From: Ziziphus jujuba
Lineage: Eukaryota; Streptophyta; Magnoliopsida; Rosales; Rhamnaceae
Reading direction: 5' to 3'
Length of the DNA: 64,000 nucleotides
Assembly: GCF_031755915.1 (NCBI RefSeq)
Contig: NC_083385.1
Location: 1,719,001-1,783,000 of the forward strand
This document shows positions 59,915 to 64,000 of the stretch, piece after piece. The notes beneath the pieces are model-generated. The model made no database searches. It saw nothing but the letters and a program-made list of their open reading frames with translations, and was not told the origin of the DNA. The position numbers and the translations under genes are program-made. Each line of letters begins with the position of its first letter. Position 1 is the stretch's first letter.

Positions 59915-62900
59915 ATGCAGCAACAGAGGTTAAAACAGCAGGCGATCATGCAGCAATCGCTGTACCACCATCCTGGTCTCTTGGCTGCCCCTCAGGTTCC
60001 ACTCTATTTTCTCCCACTTTTTTCCTTTTTTGGTGGTGTTTAAATGTTTTGATTTGTTTTTAATCATCTCCTAGGGTCTTTCGGGTTGGTAAATGTTTTT
60101 TTTTTTTCTCCCCTTCCCCTTAGTTTTCGATCGGAATTTAGGATAAAAATGTTTAGTAAGGCTCAGCTTCTTTTTTCAGGGGAAAAAAATAATTTTTTTT
60201 ACAGAATTCTTAGGCTCTGTTGTATGTTGGGTTTTCTCAAAGGTCGAAACTTTTATTGGGAAAATTTTTTCTGCTGCTAATTTTTTGTTGCTGCTATCTG
60301 AGTGTCCAACTGTGCATATTTGGTTTTGGTACATTTTGTTATGATAAGGTTATATACATAATTACATTTGGAAGTTAAATGGTTTGGCCTTTTGTGCGTG
60401 GCTGTTGTGATGAACTTTATACTGTTTTGTAGCCAGTATTGTCATCTTAAAGAATGAGTAGTTAAATTTGTATTTTACGTGTTCTATTGTTTCAACTAGG
60501 GAGAACTAATTTATGGAAAATAAGGAAAATGGGTTGCCAATAATTCACCTTCAAGCATAAACCTTCTTTACTACTGCCCCTACCGATTGATGTGTTCATT
60601 TAAAATTGTGGATTGGTTTCTTTTTTACAAATATATTGTAGTTATCCTAATTTTGTAAGAGATGATATTTGATATAGGATGGACTTGTTTGGGCTTGAAG
60701 ATATATGGCTGTCTACTTTTCTTTTGAGTGTGAGGGTTTGGGCTGGGTGCTCTGAAAGAATATCAAGTTTTAGTCTTTTATCATTTTTGTTTCGTGTATC
60801 CCTAGAAGTACTTGTGAGGAGTGTTGATATTTTTATTTAGGGAATTCTTCTTTTTCCTTTTTTTTTTTTTCTTTGTTTTTACTTTTTTATTTTGCAGATA
60901 GAGCCCATCTTGAGTGGAAATCTGCCTCCTGGGTTTGATTCAAGTACATGCCGCAGTGTGTGAGTGTTGTATAGAAATTTTTTAATTTATTCTTTTTGTA
61001 TTTTGTTTTCTTTAATATTTTATTATATAAATTCTATCATCTAGGATGTTTTGAAACTGGGTCTTGCACTTGCCTGCCTCTTTCCTTCTATTTTTAGTTT
61101 CTCTCTAGGTTCAAAAGTTGGAAATGGTGTGTATGTGATAGCTTTCTACTCCTAGGCACTTGGAAACATTTTTCTTCTCTTCCTTTTCTATCTTTTGCTT
61201 AATACTTCGGTAGTTAGCATACAATCTGTAACTGTTTGTATGTTTGATTTTCTTTAACCTCATGTATATTGACTCTATTTACAGTCATGCTTGGTTTGTG
61301 CATGTATCTTATGTTATAAATTTGTGATAAATGCAGGTATGTTGGGAACATTCACCCACAGGTCACTGAACCCCTTCTTCAGGAGGTTTTTTCTAGTACT
61401 GGTCCCCTTGAAGGATGTAAGCTCATTAGGAAAGAAAAGGTGGGGCTTCCTTATGCCAATATTCAATTTTAATTTTTTGCTTGGGTTGAATAACAACAGG
61501 GCATTGTTGTGAGTTCCATGGGGATCCTGAAGTTTGTTTTATTCTGGATTTGGGCTTCACTAGTTTCAGCTTTTGTTTTTACCAACATCTTTAATTAGAC
61601 TAAATGAGAAGCTTCAGTAGGTTTTCTTGCTGCTTTAAATTTTTAATTCACAGTGTTGCTATTTCTGACTCCATACAGTCCTCTTATGGTTTTGTGGACT
61701 ACTTTGATCGAAGATCAGCTGCTCTTGCTATTGTGACTCTTAATGGCAGGCATTTGTAAGTACAAATCTTAAATGAATGGGTTGATCCTTTCTCTGTTCT
61801 ATCACTCAAATTTTTTTGCTCTGTTTTCTTGGTCATAATCTCCCAAATGCTCCATATGCTTTGCTTTAACAGATTTGGGCAGCCTATTAAAGTTAATTGG
61901 GCATATACAAGCAGTCAAAGAGAGGATACATCAGGTTTGTGTGCTGACAGGTTTCAACTTTTTTGTGATTCATTCCTTCTCCCCCCCCCCCCCCCCCCCC
62001 CGCGGGGCCCGCCCGTCTTCTCCCCCTCTTTCCTCCTCTCTCCCTCTCCCAAATACTCCCACCCCAAAACCCAATTTTTTAAAGCTTGTGCTATTTTGCT
62101 TGTGCAATACAGGTCACCATAATATTTTTGTTGGCGATCTGAGTCCCGAGGTTACTGATGCTACGTTGTATGCGTGCTTTTCCGTTTATACTAGTTGTTC
62201 GTAAGTTCCACTTTCATTTCTGTTGTTATTCTATAATTTTCATTCTTTTACCAATAGTTAGCACTAGCAATGTAGATTCGGAAATTCTAGTGTTTCAGTT
62301 TGTATATAAGGTTTAAAGAGATACTCAAACTTGTTAACACGAGTGTTACATCTTGTGCCCTGGTTACAGAGATGCAAGGGTTATGTGGGATCAGAAAACT
62401 GGGCGCTCAAGGGGTTTTGGTTTTGTTTCTTTCCGAAGTCAGCAGGTATTGAAGTTGATATATTAAGCATTTCCTTTTTTGCCCCTTCCAGATTTAGCTC
62501 TGCTTGTTGGGTGTTAATATTGTGCTTTTGTCTATTTTATCAGGAGGCCCAAACTGCAATAAATGACTTAAATGGTAAGACAATATGCTCTCTTTCATTT
62601 GTTTTGCTTCAATAATGTTGTTGTACATGTAATCTCTAACATTTAAGCATGTCTAAAAGTTGTAATCTAATAAAACTTGGATGTTGTATGACATCTTTTT
62701 GAATTTTGATTGCCATCGTTGGAATTATCGGATTTCTATAAACTGTGGGTTAGAAACTGAACTGAGAATTGACGTTGGATAGATGGTACAAAATGCAAAA
62801 AAATCTGGATGAATATTGTATGAATTAGATGTTGAACTATGGGGGGAAAAAAAAATTATTAGGAAATTCTGGTACTGCATTCTCATGATGAGTTTTTCCA

Positions 62901-64000
62901 CTTCTATGGAAATGTACACATATTAGTCCTCGCTTATTTTAGATTGGATGTATTATAGAGTGATATATTCATTCAGTATGGATCATTGTGATATTTCCAT
63001 GTTTACATGTAGAAATTGTGGTAATTGATTTGTTCATACCTCAGGCAAGTGGCTTGGAAGCAGACAGATTCGATGTAACTGGGCTGCAAAAGGTTCTGTT
63101 AACAATGATGACAAGCAGGGCTCAGATTCTAAAAGTGTTGTGGAGCTAACAAATGGGACATCTGGTGAGCTTATCATCTAGAACTTCACGTTATCATGGC
63201 TGTAGAATCCTATTTGGATTTGTTTACTTAAGGTTGCCAAGTAATTTTCTCCTGGTTGGGTTGTATTGATACTTTCTAGAGTATGATCCTTGATGGTTTG
63301 ATGTGGCAATCAAAGATTTACTTCTAGTCCTGTTGGTGAATTATGTTAAAACTATAGTTTAAAGCAAAGTTTCACAGCCCTTGATCTTATATCAGCATAT
63401 GGCTCATCATGAATTTTTAGTGTTTTTGTTTTATTTTTTATTTTTTTAAAAGTCTACTATTTCTGTGGAATTTGTTTGTGCTTGATCAGTATTGTGGTTG
63501 ATATTATATGTACATTCTATTTTCTTGTCATCATAGAGCCTTGCAGCTTTAGTTTCATTGTTCAATGATGTTGATGTCATGTGATATGGAAACTTGAGAA
63601 TTGAATTGTTAATGTTCTCCATTTTATTATCTTCCTCAGGGAGATTTTATCCATTATCTTTTTCCTCATATGCAGAAGATGGTCAGGAGAAAAATAATGA
63701 AGATGCTCCTGAGAACAATGCTCAGTATACCACCGTTTATGTTGGCAATCTTGCTCCTGAGGTCAGGATTGATATTTGTTACTACCATTTTGGTCTTCCC
63801 TCGGCATGGACCTTTTATTAAATTCCCTTGTGATATTGAATAAATAAACATGAAAGGTCAGATGAAATGGTCATTATATATTGAATAAATAAACATGAAA
63901 GGTCAAATATTACAATGTTTCAAGATTTGTCTGATGATCCAAGTTGATGCCACTTTGGTTTCCCACGTTGAAAAGACAATATCCTTTCTTTTTGACACTT
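59915..64000 (+). CDS. UBP1: UBP1-type oligouridylate-binding protein, 5' part
   Basis: Ten exons are visible: 59915-59995, 60898-60959, 61337-61439, 61679-61755, 61873-61934, 62113-62200, 62370-62445, 62544-62574, 63045-63164, 63676-63761 (262 codons). The gene continues past the window edge. Seen: a Gln-rich start ([14 protein letters not shown]); RRM1 from residue 49 with YVGNIHP and [11 protein letters not shown]2 from about 132 with [10 protein letters not shown] and RGFGFVSF; and the opening of RRM3, [10 protein letters not shown]. Known: plant UBP1 proteins are related to TIA-1, bind U-rich introns and 3' UTRs, stimulate splicing of weak introns in the nucleus, and form stress granules in the cytoplasm. 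The rest of RRM3 and the C-terminal region lie outside the window. The remaining 239 bases are intron. Confidence 0.94.
61981..62001 (+). repeat. Poly-C run in UBP1 intron 5
   Basis: Twenty-one C residues followed by GCGGGGCCCGCCC and a CT-rich tail lie in the intron between exons 5 and 6. The surrounding DNA is AT-rich, so this block stands out. The exact length is prone to sequencing error. Confidence 0.85.
63833..63905 (+). repeat. Short direct repeat in the last UBP1 intron
   Basis: ATATTGAATAAATAAACATG followed by AAAGGTCA occurs at 63833-63860 and 63878-63905, identical over 28 bases and 17 bases apart. It is intronic, probably a recent local duplication. Confidence 0.9.

Noticed and set aside
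1..64000. CRISPR array, bacterial operon or prophage
   Set aside because: All supported genes are intron-containing plant nuclear genes. The repeats are microsatellites, local duplications or LTRs.

Overview
This window is nuclear DNA from a flowering plant, most likely a woody eudicot. The genes are intron-rich with GT-AG boundaries, the intergenic DNA is AT-rich and full of microsatellites, and the products are plant-specific (JAZ repressor, LAZY/DRO1 protein, light-harvesting protein, trichome-birefringence-like protein). A Ty1/copia LTR retrotransposon is also present. I cannot name the species from sequence alone.

Layout on the + axis: TBL O-acetyltransferase-like gene (+, 1172-3882); VIT/VWA-domain protein (+, 6262-11549); LAZ1/DUF300 membrane protein (-, 12067-14475); LAZY/DRO1 gravitropism protein (+, 17701-19061); LSM1 mRNA-decay subunit (+, 21012-23216); DUF985 cupin (-, 23964-25608); COQ9 (-, 26651-28533); a complete but mutated copia element (29593-36670, 508-bp LTRs, 5-bp target duplication); pollen-receptor-like kinase (-, 37234-39542); LHCA6-type photosystem I antenna protein (-, 40398-41634); membrane-anchored GH28 polygalacturonase-like protein (+, 43622-46963); a gene-poor 7-kb stretch; JAZ1-type repressor (+, 53985-56459); and the 5' part of a UBP1-type triple-RRM protein (+, 59915 to the window edge).

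I rebuilt the exon structure of each gene by hand from reading-frame continuity and splice sites. All twelve models close in phase. The genes are ordinary housekeeping and regulatory genes, not an operon or cluster. Their order nevertheless resembles, from memory, the Arabidopsis block At1g19110 (VIT/VWA), At1g19115 (LAZY), At1g19120 (LSM1), At1g19130 (DUF985), At1g19140 (COQ9), At1g19150 (LHCA6), At1g19170 (GH28), At1g19180 (JAZ1), so this looks like an ancestral eudicot collinear segment with a few inserted genes and one retrotransposon.

The less ordinary signals are: a repeated small hairpin with compensating stem changes on both sides of the retrotransposon coding region; a duplicated TGACGTCA element in its GC-rich leader; a tandemly duplicated splice-acceptor region in the VIT/VWA gene; a six-base first coding exon in the LAZY gene; an immediate stop codon if the Jas intron of the JAZ gene is retained; and a GH28 protein lacking the usual catalytic histidine. 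I found no clearly new biological system, no CRISPR array and no tRNA or rRNA gene.
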